DNA from: Tritonibacter scottomollicae
Lineage (GTDB): Bacteria > Pseudomonadota > Alphaproteobacteria > Rhodobacterales > Rhodobacteraceae
DNA: 64,000 bases
Reading direction: 5' to 3'
Assembly (NCBI RefSeq): GCF_003003215.1
Contig: NZ_PVUF01000003.1
Location: 346,318 to 410,317, forward strand
In this document: in pieces, positions 57,013-64,000 of the stretch
Layout: each line of letters begins with the position of its first letter
Numbering within the stretch: position 1 is the first letter of the stretch
Position numbers and translations under genes: made by a program
The notes under the pieces: generated by a model
Told to the model about the DNA's origin: nothing
The model's input: only the letters and a program-made list of their open reading frames with translations
Databases searched by the model: none

Positions 57013-57560
57013 TGGAAGATCTGCCCCCCCTCCCCCCGCGCACGATCTGCCTGATCCGCCATGGCGAGACGACGGCCAACCGCGACAGCATCATCGCCGG
57101 TCGCCTGGACGTCGCGCTGACAGACCATGGCCGCAGCCAGGCCCGCAGCCTGGCCACGTTGACCTGGGAAGAACCGATTACAGTGTTCTGCAGCCCGATG
57201 GCGCGCGCTAAGGAAACCGCCCGGCTTGGCTTTCCCGATCTTGTCGCAACACCGCATGCGGGGCTACGAGAACGCGACTGGGGCGTCTTCGAAGGACGCC
57301 CGCTTACCCAATTGCCCCCCCGAGAGGAGACGCCCGACGGCGGCGATGGCTGGCGCGACATGATCCTGCGCGTCCATGCAGCGATCCGTGATTGTTGCGC
57401 CGCCGCCGGTCCCACCTTGCCGGTTCTGGTGTGCCATTCCGGTGTGATCAGAGCGACACGCCTGCTCGCATGTCTCGGCAGTGTGGGAGAGCGTCCCCCC
57501 AACGCCCACCCGGTGCTCTTTCGCCATCACGCAGGACGACATGAGGAACATCCGCTCTGA
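57012..57560 (+). CDS. Histidine phosphatase family protein
   Basis: A 182-residue phosphoglycerate-mutase-like phosphatase from the ATG at 57012, overlapping the MBL stop (a GTG one codon earlier is possible). Catalytic RHG motif in CLIRHGETTANRDSIIAGRLDVALTDHGRSQARSL (His near residue 18), second conserved region CSPMARAKETARLGFPDL, and the C-terminal His in VLVCHSGVIRATRLLACLG. Removes phosphate from a small ester; by context, from the product of the MBL enzyme. Last gene of the DeoR-controlled operon and the last core gene before the mobile region. Confidence 0.9.
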   Translation: MEDLPPLPPRTICLIRHGETTANRDSIIAGRLDVALTDHGRSQARSLATLTWEEPITVFCSPMARAKETARLGFPDLVATPHAGLRERDWGVFEGRPLTQLPPREETPDGGDGWRDMILRVHAAIRDCCAAAGPTLPVLVCHSGVIRATRLLACLGSVGERPPNAHPVLFRHHAGRHEEHPL

Positions 57561-57652
57561 CCACGGCTCTTGGCCGCTTTGGGCATCCCTCACTCTCGTA
57601 CACACCCGCAGATGGCCCGAACCCATGTCGCCTTCACCCTATCGGGCCAGCG

Positions 57653-57826
57653 CTATACCGTCTCATCGCGGGCTCTGAAGCACCAGTTCCGTCTGCCAGT
57701 TTCAACAAAACCGCAATGGTGGATAAGGCGGTCGAACCGCGCGGTCGCCCTTTTGGCGTCGACGAAGACGCCTGGGCATTCACCAAAGACGAGGTTGGCC
57801 GTAAACAGGATCCAGCTGCGCAAGCA
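57653..57826 (-). pseudogene. istB: Fragment of an IstB (IS21-family) transposition helper
   Basis: Minus-strand reading ending in TAG at 57653 gives FTANLVFGECPGVFVDAK and then RATARFDRLIHHCGFVETGR, matching the C-terminal part of IstB AAA+ helper proteins (pattern TAN..FGEW..VF...RLTxxxLDRLxHH...ETG). The first part of the gene, the P-loop and the partner istA are absent. It lies just outside the left end of the mobilization genes, marking an old insertion at the core/mobile junction. Gap 57561-57652 shows nothing else. Confidence 0.65.
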
Positions 57827-57838
57827 GGAGGGTGCCTG

Positions 57839-58123
57839 ATGAACTCCAACGATGGCGGAGCACGGGTGTGTGCGACACGCAAGATGGCCGTTCCCATCGG
57901 CATGCGATTGCGAAAACGGCTAGCAAGCTCCAAAAGCCACTATAACATTTCAGATTTGTCGAGATTTACATCGAAATGTAAAATGGTGCGGTCAGATGGA
58001 GTTTGCTCAAACTCAACTGACGAACAAGAGAACCCCAATCTGGAAGAGGTTTTTCAGGAGCTTGAACGCTGGAATGATATCCTCAAGGATGACAAGGATA
58101 TCCTGCGAGGACCACGCCCATGA
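57839..58123 (+). CDS. Small unknown protein upstream of mobC
   Basis: A 94-residue frame with a strong AGGAGGG site 6 bases before the ATG at 57839; its stop overlaps the mobC start (ATGA). MNSNDGGARVCATRKMAVPIGMRLRKRL is basic and the C-terminus EENPNLEEVFQELERWNDILKDDKDILR is acidic and helical. Not recognised. A longer upstream frame beginning at 57716 lacks a ribosome site and runs over the istB relic, so I do not use it. Role in mobilization is suggested only by coupling. Confidence 0.6.
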   Translation: MNSNDGGARVCATRKMAVPIGMRLRKRLASSKSHYNISDLSRFTSKCKMVRSDGVCSNSTDEQENPNLEEVFQELERWNDILKDDKDILRGPRP

Positions 58124-58476
58124 GCCGCCTCGCACCGTTCTCGTTAAGACTGACACCAGAGGAACGAACCCAGCTTGAGTCTCAGGCTGGGGCAATGCCG
58201 CTGGCGTCCTATATCAAGTCCGTGGTTTTTGCCGCTGAAGCTCCTAAATATCGGAAGCGGCGGAAACCACCTGTTGCGGAGCAACAGCTTCTTGCTGAGG
58301 TGTTGGCACGGCTGGGACAAACACGACAGGCCAACAATCTCAATCAAATCGCCAAACACCTGAACCAAGGCACATTGATCGTCGATCCTGAACTAGAGGA
58401 AGATCTCAAACGGGCCGTTGCCGAAGTGGCTTGGATGCGGGCAACATTGATGGAAGCCTTGGGGGTGAAATCATGA
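58120..58476 (+). CDS. mobC: Mobilization protein MobC-like
   Basis: A 118-residue relaxosome accessory protein. MSRLAPFSLRLTPEERTQLESQAGAMPLASYIKSVVFA has a ribbon-helix-helix-like start, and LARLGQTRQANNLNQIAKHLNQGTLIVDPELEEDLKRAV is the MobC signature (N-L-N-Q-I-A-K/x-L-N). It helps the relaxase bind or nick oriT. Overlaps the preceding small gene and the relaxase gene by 4 bases each, so the three are translated together. Confidence 0.85.
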   Translation: MSRLAPFSLRLTPEERTQLESQAGAMPLASYIKSVVFAAEAPKYRKRRKPPVAEQQLLAEVLARLGQTRQANNLNQIAKHLNQGTLIVDPELEEDLKRAVAEVAWMRATLMEALGVKS

Positions 58477-59738
58477 TCCTCAAAGGCTCTCAAAGGTCGG
58501 GTGCAAAGGCGCTAGCCGATCATTTGATGAATGATCGCGACAATGATCACGTTACCTGCTTGGATTTGCGTGGGTTTTCAACCAACGACCTTCATGGTGC
58601 GCTCGCTGAGATGCATGCGATTTCCAAAGCAACCCAGTGCAAGAAGTTCATGTTCTCATTGAGCCTCAATCCTCCACAGGATCATGTCGGGACAGAAGAG
58701 GAGTTCCTTGATGCCGCAGACCGTGCGGAACAAGCGTTGGGGCTGGATGGCCAGCCCCGTGCTGTCGTTGTGCACGAAAAAGAAGGTCGCCGTCATGCCC
58801 ATGTGGTGTGGTCATGTATTGATGTGGATGAGTTGAAGGCTATCCACTTGGGGCGGTTTAAGCTGGCATTGCGTGACTTGTCGCGCGATTTGTTTTTGGA
58901 TCATGGCTGGACGTTACCTGACGGGCTGGCGACCTACGGCAACAAATCCCCTTTGAACTTCACACTTGAAGAGTGGCAGGCTACAAAACGTCAGGGCCTT
59001 GACCCGCGTGAGGTTAAACAGGCGTTTCAGCAAGCATGGGAACGATGCGATAGTCAGATCGGCTTCAAGAATGCCCTTGAGGATCGCGGGTATTTCCTCG
59101 CTCGTGGTGATCGTCGCGGGTTCGTCGCCTTGGATGTCGATGGCAATGTGCATTCCATTGCAAAGTGGACAGGCCTGAAAGCGAAAGATGTGAACGCCAA
59201 GCTCGGCTCGCCCGAAAACTTGCCCTCTGTCGATGAGGCGCAACCCAACATTCACTCCAAGATTACGGACCAAATGCGTGGTTTTATCAGCGACATCAAA
59301 GATCGTCAGCGCCATGACCTCGCTCCGTTGCGCGATAAACAACGTGAAATGGCTCTGGCACATCGTGAAGAGCGGAAACGGCTTAAGCAAGCTCAAGAAC
59401 AGCGGTGGGTCGAGGAGACGAAGGCACGATCTGGTCGTCTCAACAAGGGTCTACGAGGCCTATTTGATCGTCTGACGGGTGCTCACAAAGCTGTCCAGAA
59501 ACGCAATGAAATGGAAGCTATGGATGCTGCACGTCGGGATCAAAGGCAGCGTGACCTGTTGACCAAGGAACAGATGAAAGAGCGCAAGTCTCTGCAAAAG
59601 CAAGTTCAAAAGATGCGGCGCAAACATCAAGAGGAGCGACGTTTTCTCGCTTCTGACATTCGGCAAGCAATCAAGCCAAAGAAGGCTTCAATGCAGCCCA
59701 CACGGCGGAGGGAGCGCGGCCTTGATCTGTCTCTCTAA
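58473..59738 (+). CDS. Relaxase / mobilization nuclease
   Basis: A 421-residue DNA-nicking relaxase of the MobA/VirD2-like superfamily, start at the ATG at 58473 over the mobC stop. MILKGSQRSGAKALADHLMN and FMFSLSLNPPQDHV are family-typical; the metal motif is in VVHEKEGRRHAHVVWSCIDV (His pair at about residues 108-110). No Tyr is present in the first 30 residues, unlike standard VirD2 relaxases, as in a known group that starts I-x-K-G-S. The second half (about 300-400) is a Lys/Arg/Gln-rich coiled coil. Cleaves oriT for transfer; oriT itself was not located. Confidence 0.87.
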   Translation: MILKGSQRSGAKALADHLMNDRDNDHVTCLDLRGFSTNDLHGALAEMHAISKATQCKKFMFSLSLNPPQDHVGTEEEFLDAADRAEQALGLDGQPRAVVVHEKEGRRHAHVVWSCIDVDELKAIHLGRFKLALRDLSRDLFLDHGWTLPDGLATYGNKSPLNFTLEEWQATKRQGLDPREVKQAFQQAWERCDSQIGFKNALEDRGYFLARGDRRGFVALDVDGNVHSIAKWTGLKAKDVNAKLGSPENLPSVDEAQPNIHSKITDQMRGFISDIKDRQRHDLAPLRDKQREMALAHREERKRLKQAQEQRWVEETKARSGRLNKGLRGLFDRLTGAHKAVQKRNEMEAMDAARRDQRQRDLLTKEQMKERKSLQKQVQKMRRKHQEERRFLASDIRQAIKPKKASMQPTRRRERGLDLSL

Positions 59739-59836
59739 GCACCCAAGCAGCGCGACTGTTGGGATAACCGTTGCCAATCTACTGGCGCTAAAAGTCAACA
59801 AGTGATAGCTAGGTGTTGACCGCGGATGAGAGAAAC

Positions 59837-60937
59837 ATGTCAAAAGAAAAACAGTTAGTTATCGCGTCAGCATACTTCGCATCTGACGATGTTATTTATG
59901 CTGTACGACACGACAACGCCACGAGCGGCGAACGTATTGATCGCGTTCCTGTTGCGGATAGCGTCCCAGATGAAGAAAAGATGGACGCAGACCTAAAGTC
60001 AGCAGCGTTAGGAATAAGTAGTCTTCTAGGGGAGCGCGAAAAGATCAGAGCTATTGTTCTGATTTGTCCCGGCCCTTTTCGAACCATTGACAAGAAGAGC
60101 CACTTGTACGGTGAAATTGGATGGAACGCGGAAGTTCGTTGTTGGCGGGAAAAAAATGCAATCACGATGTTCCGAAAGCACCTCTTAAGGGAACTTGGAG
60201 ATGAAGCAAAAGATGTCGAAATTTACATACACAACCAAGCAGGCGCGACAGCAGTAGGTGAATACCTTCACGCTTATGGTGACCTCATCAAGCGTTCAAA
60301 TTCACGTGGGGTGCTTTACAAACAGCTAGGCAATCATCTGTATGTTGTAGCGGATTATACAATTGACGCGGCACTGATAGTTGAGGGAGAGCCATTCCAT
60401 GGCCTATCTACAATGAATGTCGGACATCATGCCGTCATTCCAGTAGATGAAGACGATGAAACACTCGAGCGTCTAAAAAACTCGACGCACCCTGAACGTC
60501 CTTGCTTGAATAGTTTGGCGTCACTAGACGCAATAAAGAAACGTTGGCCAGGAATGCACTCGGAAAAGTTCAGCGCATGCACGGACACGTCGAAGGTGTC
60601 TCGTATCGCTTTCTATATTGCCCAGATGCTCGCCAACGTCGTTTTGAGTGTCTCCCCTGCGAAAATTATAATCGGTGGTCGTATCAAAGATAATCCACTT
60701 ATCATTTCGATGATTAGGCAGCAAATTGATTACCTTCTAAGAGATCATGAAAATCCTGAGATTTATCCAGGTTATCCACAAATCAATGACCTCAACAATT
60801 TTATAGTTGAGCAAGATGATCGAGACTCTGGCGTTAAGGGGGGATTGCATGTTCTCGCAAGGACTCTGGTGAAGGCGCATGATGAATCAAACATCGCTTC
60901 CTTTGATGCCTACAAGAAGGGGCTTTATCCGTTATGA
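59837..60937 (+). CDS. ROK-family-like protein lacking the phosphate loop
   Basis: A 366-residue protein from the ATG at 59837. From about residue 90 it follows the ROK (NagC/fructokinase) order: PGPFRTIDKKSHLYGEIGW, HNQAGATAVGEYLHAYG, YTIDAALIVEGEPFHGLSTMNVGHHAVIP, PCLNSLASLDAIKKRWPG (place of the zinc/cysteine loop), IIIGGRIKDNPLIISMIRQQIDYLL and a final GVKGGLHVLART. The N-terminal D-x-G-G-T nucleotide motif is missing (LVIASAYFASDDVIYAV), so it is probably a pseudokinase, a sugar sensor or another function. AT-rich relative to the core. Its stop overlaps the next gene by 4 bases. Confidence 0.7.
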   Translation: MSKEKQLVIASAYFASDDVIYAVRHDNATSGERIDRVPVADSVPDEEKMDADLKSAALGISSLLGEREKIRAIVLICPGPFRTIDKKSHLYGEIGWNAEVRCWREKNAITMFRKHLLRELGDEAKDVEIYIHNQAGATAVGEYLHAYGDLIKRSNSRGVLYKQLGNHLYVVADYTIDAALIVEGEPFHGLSTMNVGHHAVIPVDEDDETLERLKNSTHPERPCLNSLASLDAIKKRWPGMHSEKFSACTDTSKVSRIAFYIAQMLANVVLSVSPAKIIIGGRIKDNPLIISMIRQQIDYLLRDHENPEIYPGYPQINDLNNFIVEQDDRDSGVKGGLHVLARTLVKAHDESNIASFDAYKKGLYPL

Positions 60938-61524
60938 AATCGCAAAAAAACACGGTTACAGAAATCTCTTTATCGAACCCCGCATTGAGTTGGCATCCCA
61001 CACTATACGTTGACAAAAAAGGTAAGCATTGTTACCCTAAGTGGGATTTGAAGAATAGACTTATTGCCGACTTAGAAGATCAAATTAATGACCGAATAGA
61101 TGCCGTGGGCATTAGCGGAGAGGATCGCCAGAACCTTCTCTCAGAGCTTTTCAAGAACTTAACTCGGGAATTGCCGCAGGTAGATTTACCACCGAAAGCC
61201 CCGATGCTCTACAAAGATCGAGAAGACAAAAGCCAAACGGCTGAACAATTCACCCGTGAACATTATGCCGCGTTTTTTGGCAAGGGTTTAACCAGAGCCA
61301 CGCTGAAGCAGCTTGATAAATCTCTGTACGGGATGCTGATGAAAGGTGGATTTCCTGAGAGTTTGAGGGAGTTAATCCCAGCTGCGCAAGGGAAAGGTGG
61401 CGGAGGCAATCACAGCAAAGGTGGCAGCAAGCCTGTGTTCTCTGACGAGGAGCTTGCGGAACGGGCGCGCAGTCAAGCAAGGGAGCGGATGCGTCGCTAT
61501 CGGCAGCGAAAAGCAAACGGTTAG
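60934..61524 (+). CDS. Unknown protein coupled to the ROK-like gene
   Basis: A 196-residue soluble protein with no family that I recognise. The middle contains ADLEDQINDRIDAVGISGEDRQNLLSELFKNL and HYAAFFGKGLTRATLKQLDKSLYGMLMKGGFPESL, both helical; the C-terminus is Gly/Lys then strongly basic (SDEELAERARSQARERMRRYRQRKANG), suggesting nucleic-acid contact. Overlaps the ROK-like gene by 4 bases. The pair is a separate cargo module between the relaxase and coupling-protein genes. Confidence 0.6.
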   Translation: MKSQKNTVTEISLSNPALSWHPTLYVDKKGKHCYPKWDLKNRLIADLEDQINDRIDAVGISGEDRQNLLSELFKNLTRELPQVDLPPKAPMLYKDREDKSQTAEQFTREHYAAFFGKGLTRATLKQLDKSLYGMLMKGGFPESLRELIPAAQGKGGGGNHSKGGSKPVFSDEELAERARSQARERMRRYRQRKANG

Positions 61525-61627
61525 TTACGTAACTTCTACCTATTGACTGACGGCGAATCTCCCGCTATATCCCTGTGGCATCGGCAGTCATTTCGGCTGA
61601 CCGTGTTGCACACGGAGGCTCAGCATC

Positions 61628-61786
61628 ATGAGCGACAATAAAGGCACTGGAACACCCATCCCGATCCCAAACGAGCCGCGCATCACTGGCGGCACTGGCC
61701 ACGTCAACGTTGGTGGTACAGTCGTTCAAGGCACCAACATCGGGGGCGGCAAAGTTCAAACTCCCGACGGGAAAATTCACGGCTAA
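61628..61786 (+). CDS. 52-residue glycine-rich small protein
   Basis: Too short for most gene finders. ATG at 61628 with GGAGG 10 bases upstream; frame of 53 codons to TAA at 61784. The sequence MSDNKGTGTPIPIPNEPR is followed by a Gly/Thr/Val alternation (ITGGTGHVNVGGTVVQGTNIGGG) suggestive of short beta strands. No signal peptide. Next gene on the strand is a small membrane protein. Function unknown; a structural or anti-defence peptide are only possibilities. Confidence 0.6.
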   Translation: MSDNKGTGTPIPIPNEPRITGGTGHVNVGGTVVQGTNIGGGKVQTPDGKIHG

Positions 61787-61861
61787 ACCAAGCCGTCCTT
61801 GGTAGTCCCGCACTTCTGTAGTGGGGCTACCGTCCTCCCCTCAAAACTCGTGGTGAAACTC

Positions 61862-62230
61862 ATGCTGCACCTGACAACCATCGGGGCGGTCGCGATGGCG
61901 CTCGTCCTGTTTCAAACGGCAACTTTGGTCATCGGCGGCCACGTCGCCAAAGACCTGTTGGCCTCTTTCTACGCTGCCTTTCCGAACTGGTGGCAACGCA
62001 TGTTGGTCGTGATCGTGCCGCTGTCTGGCCTAGGGAATTTGTTCGCAGCCTATGCTTTTCAAGCTCCGATTGTGGCTGGTGTGTCGTTTCTGGTTCTCGG
62101 TCTGTGGTCGCCAATCTTGATGGCCTTGGTCATCCAAGGGCGCAGTTTCTCCGCCACTGACATTCTCATCATGATCGCAATTTCTTGTTTGGGCCTTTGG
62201 CTCGGCATCCGCCTGGGAGCCACGCAATAA
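61862..62230 (+). CDS. Small four-helix membrane protein
   Basis: About 122 residues; I take the ATG at 61862, although starts up to 61799 are open. Four hydrophobic segments: MLHLTTIGAVAMALVLFQTATLVIGG, MLVVIVPLSGLGNLFAAYAF, IVAGVSFLVLGLWSPILMALVI and ILIMIAISCLGLWLGIRL. Not recognised; the size and place just before the coupling-protein gene fit small inner-membrane proteins of conjugation regions or a small exporter, without proof. Confidence 0.55.
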   Translation: MLHLTTIGAVAMALVLFQTATLVIGGHVAKDLLASFYAAFPNWWQRMLVVIVPLSGLGNLFAAYAFQAPIVAGVSFLVLGLWSPILMALVIQGRSFSATDILIMIAISCLGLWLGIRLGATQ

Positions 62231-62314
62231 TCGCTTCAGAAGGTTCATTTAGCCCCAACTGCATCTCTGAAAGGTCGTCTTTCAAAGATGGTTACTACAA
62301 GGAGACCCCACCAC

Positions 62315-63715
62315 ATGAATGAGTTCGTCTACTACTACGGCATGACCGTGGTCCGTATCGTCATGGTAGCCGCATCCTTTGGTGCAGGCTTCCTGATCGG
62401 CTGGCTTCTCTCTCCATATTCAGCCGGATTTCGGAAAGTTGTCGCCTATGTCATCGCCGCTGTGCTGGTGTTGGCAGCCATCTTCGCAAACAACTTCATC
62501 GGCTGGAACGCAGCGCTTCTGCTGGCCATCATTGCCTTTGGCATCGGGCTGGCCTTTTGGCTGGGCGGTGTCACTGCAAATGCCTTCAAGATGCCCGACA
62601 CCTTTGGGTCAAGCCGCTGGGCCACCAAAGATGATCTTCAGGAGAATAACCTCTATGGCACAGATGGCATTCGCATCGGCAAAGCCATGAATGAGGATGG
62701 TGATCTTGATTGGGTGTCTTACAAAAGCGACCGCCACTTGCTGACCGTTGCACCCACCCGTTCAGGGAAAGGGACAACCCAGATCATCACCAATTTGCTG
62801 ACCTATGAAGGGTCAATGCTGGTCATCGATCCCAAAGGCGAAAACGCCATGATCACCGCCAAGCGCCGCATGGAAATGGGGCAAGAGGTTTATGTGGTCA
62901 ATCCATGGGGCATCGTCGATATTGAAGGTGTGGAGCAGGCAACTTTCAATCCAATGGATTGGCTGGACCTGCGCGATATCGACATGTCAGAAAATACCAT
63001 GATCATGGCGGATGCTTTGGTCATGAGGAATAATCACTCTGACAGCTTTTGGGACGAAGAATCCAAAGCTTTGCTGCAAGGCTTGATTGCCTACGTGGCG
63101 TATAGTCCAGATGAAGATGGCAACCGTCATCTGGGGCGCGTTCGCGAACTTCTCAATGAGAATGCGGACGATCTGACCAAGCTGTTCAAGAAAATGGAAA
63201 AGTCCTCTTTCCCCATTGTCAAAAGTACGGGTGCGCGTAGCGGTCAAAAAGAAGCCAAACTGCTGGCCAACGTTTTGGCCTCGGCACAGGCGCACACACA
63301 TTTTCTGGACAGCAAGCGGCTGCGCGACAACATGATGACATCGAGCTTCAAGTTTGAGGATTTGAAAACCAAGCCCATGACGATTTATCTGGTGCTGCCT
63401 GCGGATCGCATGAACACCTTTGGTCGCTGGCTGCGTCTGCTGGTTCAGCAAGCCTTGACGGTAAACGCCCGTAATATCGAAGAGAAACCAGAAAAGCCTG
63501 TGCTGTTTGTCTTGGATGAATTTGCTGCGCTTGGACGCCTGAATATGGTCGAACAGGCTTATGGCCTCATGGCAGGGTTCGGCATGCAGCTTTGGGGTAT
63601 TGTGCAGGACCTCAGCCAACTTGAGCGTATCTATGGTGAGGGTTGGCAGTCGTTCGTCGCCAATGCTGGCATGATCAACTATTTCGGCTCAAGCGACCAA
63701 AAGACCGCGCAGTGA
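62315..63715 (+). pseudogene. virD4: VirD4/TraG-type coupling protein, truncated by an IS
   Basis: Type IV secretion coupling protein that brings the relaxase-DNA complex to the channel. Start ATG at 62315 with AAGGAGA upstream. Two N-terminal membrane helices (about 8-28, 42-64 and a third at 68-88), Walker A LLTVAPTRSGKGTTQIITNLL (about 147), VIDPKGENA, and Walker B PVLFVLDEFAALGRLNMVEQAYG. The frame stops at residue 466 in SSDQKTAQ; intact relatives go on with tAxYlS and about 150 more residues. The TGA comes from the end of the inserted IS. So the gene is interrupted, probably disabling transfer unless a second copy exists. Confidence 0.85.
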
Positions 63716-64000
63716 TGTGCCCCCATCGAGTGGTCCAATTTGAATGTTAATGCATCGTCGGCCTTTGGTCTATCAGGACGATGCTTTTGGGCGCTGGGGG
63801 CCGGTATCCTAAGGCGCTGTGGGGCCTAACCGTGTTGTAGTGGCGACGCCAGCGTTCGATGAGGATCTGTGCTTCACGCAGCGTGGTGAAGACCTCGCCG
63901 TTTAGTAACTCATCCCGGAAGCGGGCGTTGAAGCTCTCGCAGTAGCCGTTCTCCCAAGGTGATCCCGGGGCAATGAATGCGGTCTTCGCGCCCACGGCAC
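63715..64000 (-). mobile_element. End of an IS3-family insertion sequence (cut by window edge)
   Basis: The virD4 frame is broken at about 63714 by TGATGTGCCCCCATCGAGTG, an IS3-type terminal sequence (TGA..TGCCCCC). Minus-strand transposase reading follows. The other end and any target duplication lie beyond base 64000. Confidence 0.75.
63747..64000 (-). CDS. IS3-family transposase OrfB, C-terminal part
   Basis: The last 84 residues of a DDE transposase, open at the right edge. [66 protein letters not shown] is the classic IS3 OrfB end, with the catalytic Glu in the [10 protein letters not shown] stretch. OrfA and the rest of OrfB are outside the window. Confidence 0.93.
   Translation of the reverse strand, partial: AVGAKTAFIAPGSPWENGYCESFNARFRDELLNGEVFTTLREAQILIERWRRHYNTVRPHSALGYRPPAPKSIVLIDQRPTMH

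Noticed and set aside
57716..57838. N-terminal extension of the small gene before mobC
   Set aside because: No ribosome site at 57716, and the extension is antisense to the istB relic; AGGAGGG at 57826 favours the 57839 start.

Overview
The window is high-GC bacterial chromosome of the Roseobacter group (Rhodobacteraceae, Alphaproteobacteria). This is judged from the atpHAGD order, the pcaQ / pobA-pcaDCHG-pcaB cluster, ectABC-ask with a divergent marR-type regulator, DUF2125, Hint-domain and DUF4394 proteins, and frequent GTG/TTG starts. A genus close to Phaeobacter, Leisingera or Ruegeria is plausible but cannot be fixed by reading alone. I found no rRNA, tRNA or CRISPR array.

Layout. 1-5.2 kb: F1 ATP synthase genes atpHAGD on the minus strand (atpD cut by the window edge) and a methyltransferase. 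5.2-8.6 kb: gloB and clpA. 8.7-15.2 kb: a membrane protein, a small winged-helix regulator, a candidate small RNA, a MotA/MotB-like (ExbB plus coiled-coil OmpA) pair, chaC-like and DUF2125 genes. 15.5-18.4 kb: overlapping hisC-tyrA-extensin-like genes. 18.7-24.7 kb: a class V aminotransferase with a divergent Lrp regulator, GNAT, PA14-like protein, rpsD with a long leader, a Hint protein and a rhodanese. 24.9-28.7 kb: FAD oxidoreductase, IclR regulator and a sulfatase-superfamily enzyme. 29.0-35.7 kb: a compact p-hydroxybenzoate/protocatechuate operon with a BKACE enzyme inside it. 35.8-38.2 kb: DUF4394 protein, ECF sigma factor and anti-sigma factor. 38.3-42.8 kb: ectoine synthesis ectABC-ask and ectR. 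42.9-51.0 kb: an exopolysaccharide locus built around a GH18-like/CE4/GT2 three-domain protein and a Tat-exported DUF3131 protein. 51.3-57.6 kb: a DeoR-controlled ABC importer coupled to an MBL-fold hydrolase and a histidine phosphatase.

From about 57.6 kb to the right edge the sequence becomes AT-richer and mobile. It holds an IstB (IS21) relic, a small gene coupled to mobC and a relaxase, an unusual two-gene module (ROK-like protein without its phosphate loop plus an unknown 196-residue protein), a 52-residue glycine-rich protein, a small membrane protein, and a VirD4-type coupling protein cut short by an IS3-family element that runs off the window. This is part of an integrated conjugative or mobilizable element, or a plasmid remnant.

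The parts most likely to hide undescribed biology are the ROK-like pair and the small genes beside it (59.8-62.2 kb), the ABC/MBL/phosphatase operon (51.3-57.6 kb), the exopolysaccharide fusion protein whose GH18 acid residue is replaced by Gln (44.4-50.4 kb), and the candidate sRNA near 9.85 kb. Three GC-rich palindromic intergenic repeats of one family (15.3, 18.5, 28.8 kb) are dispersed through the core part.
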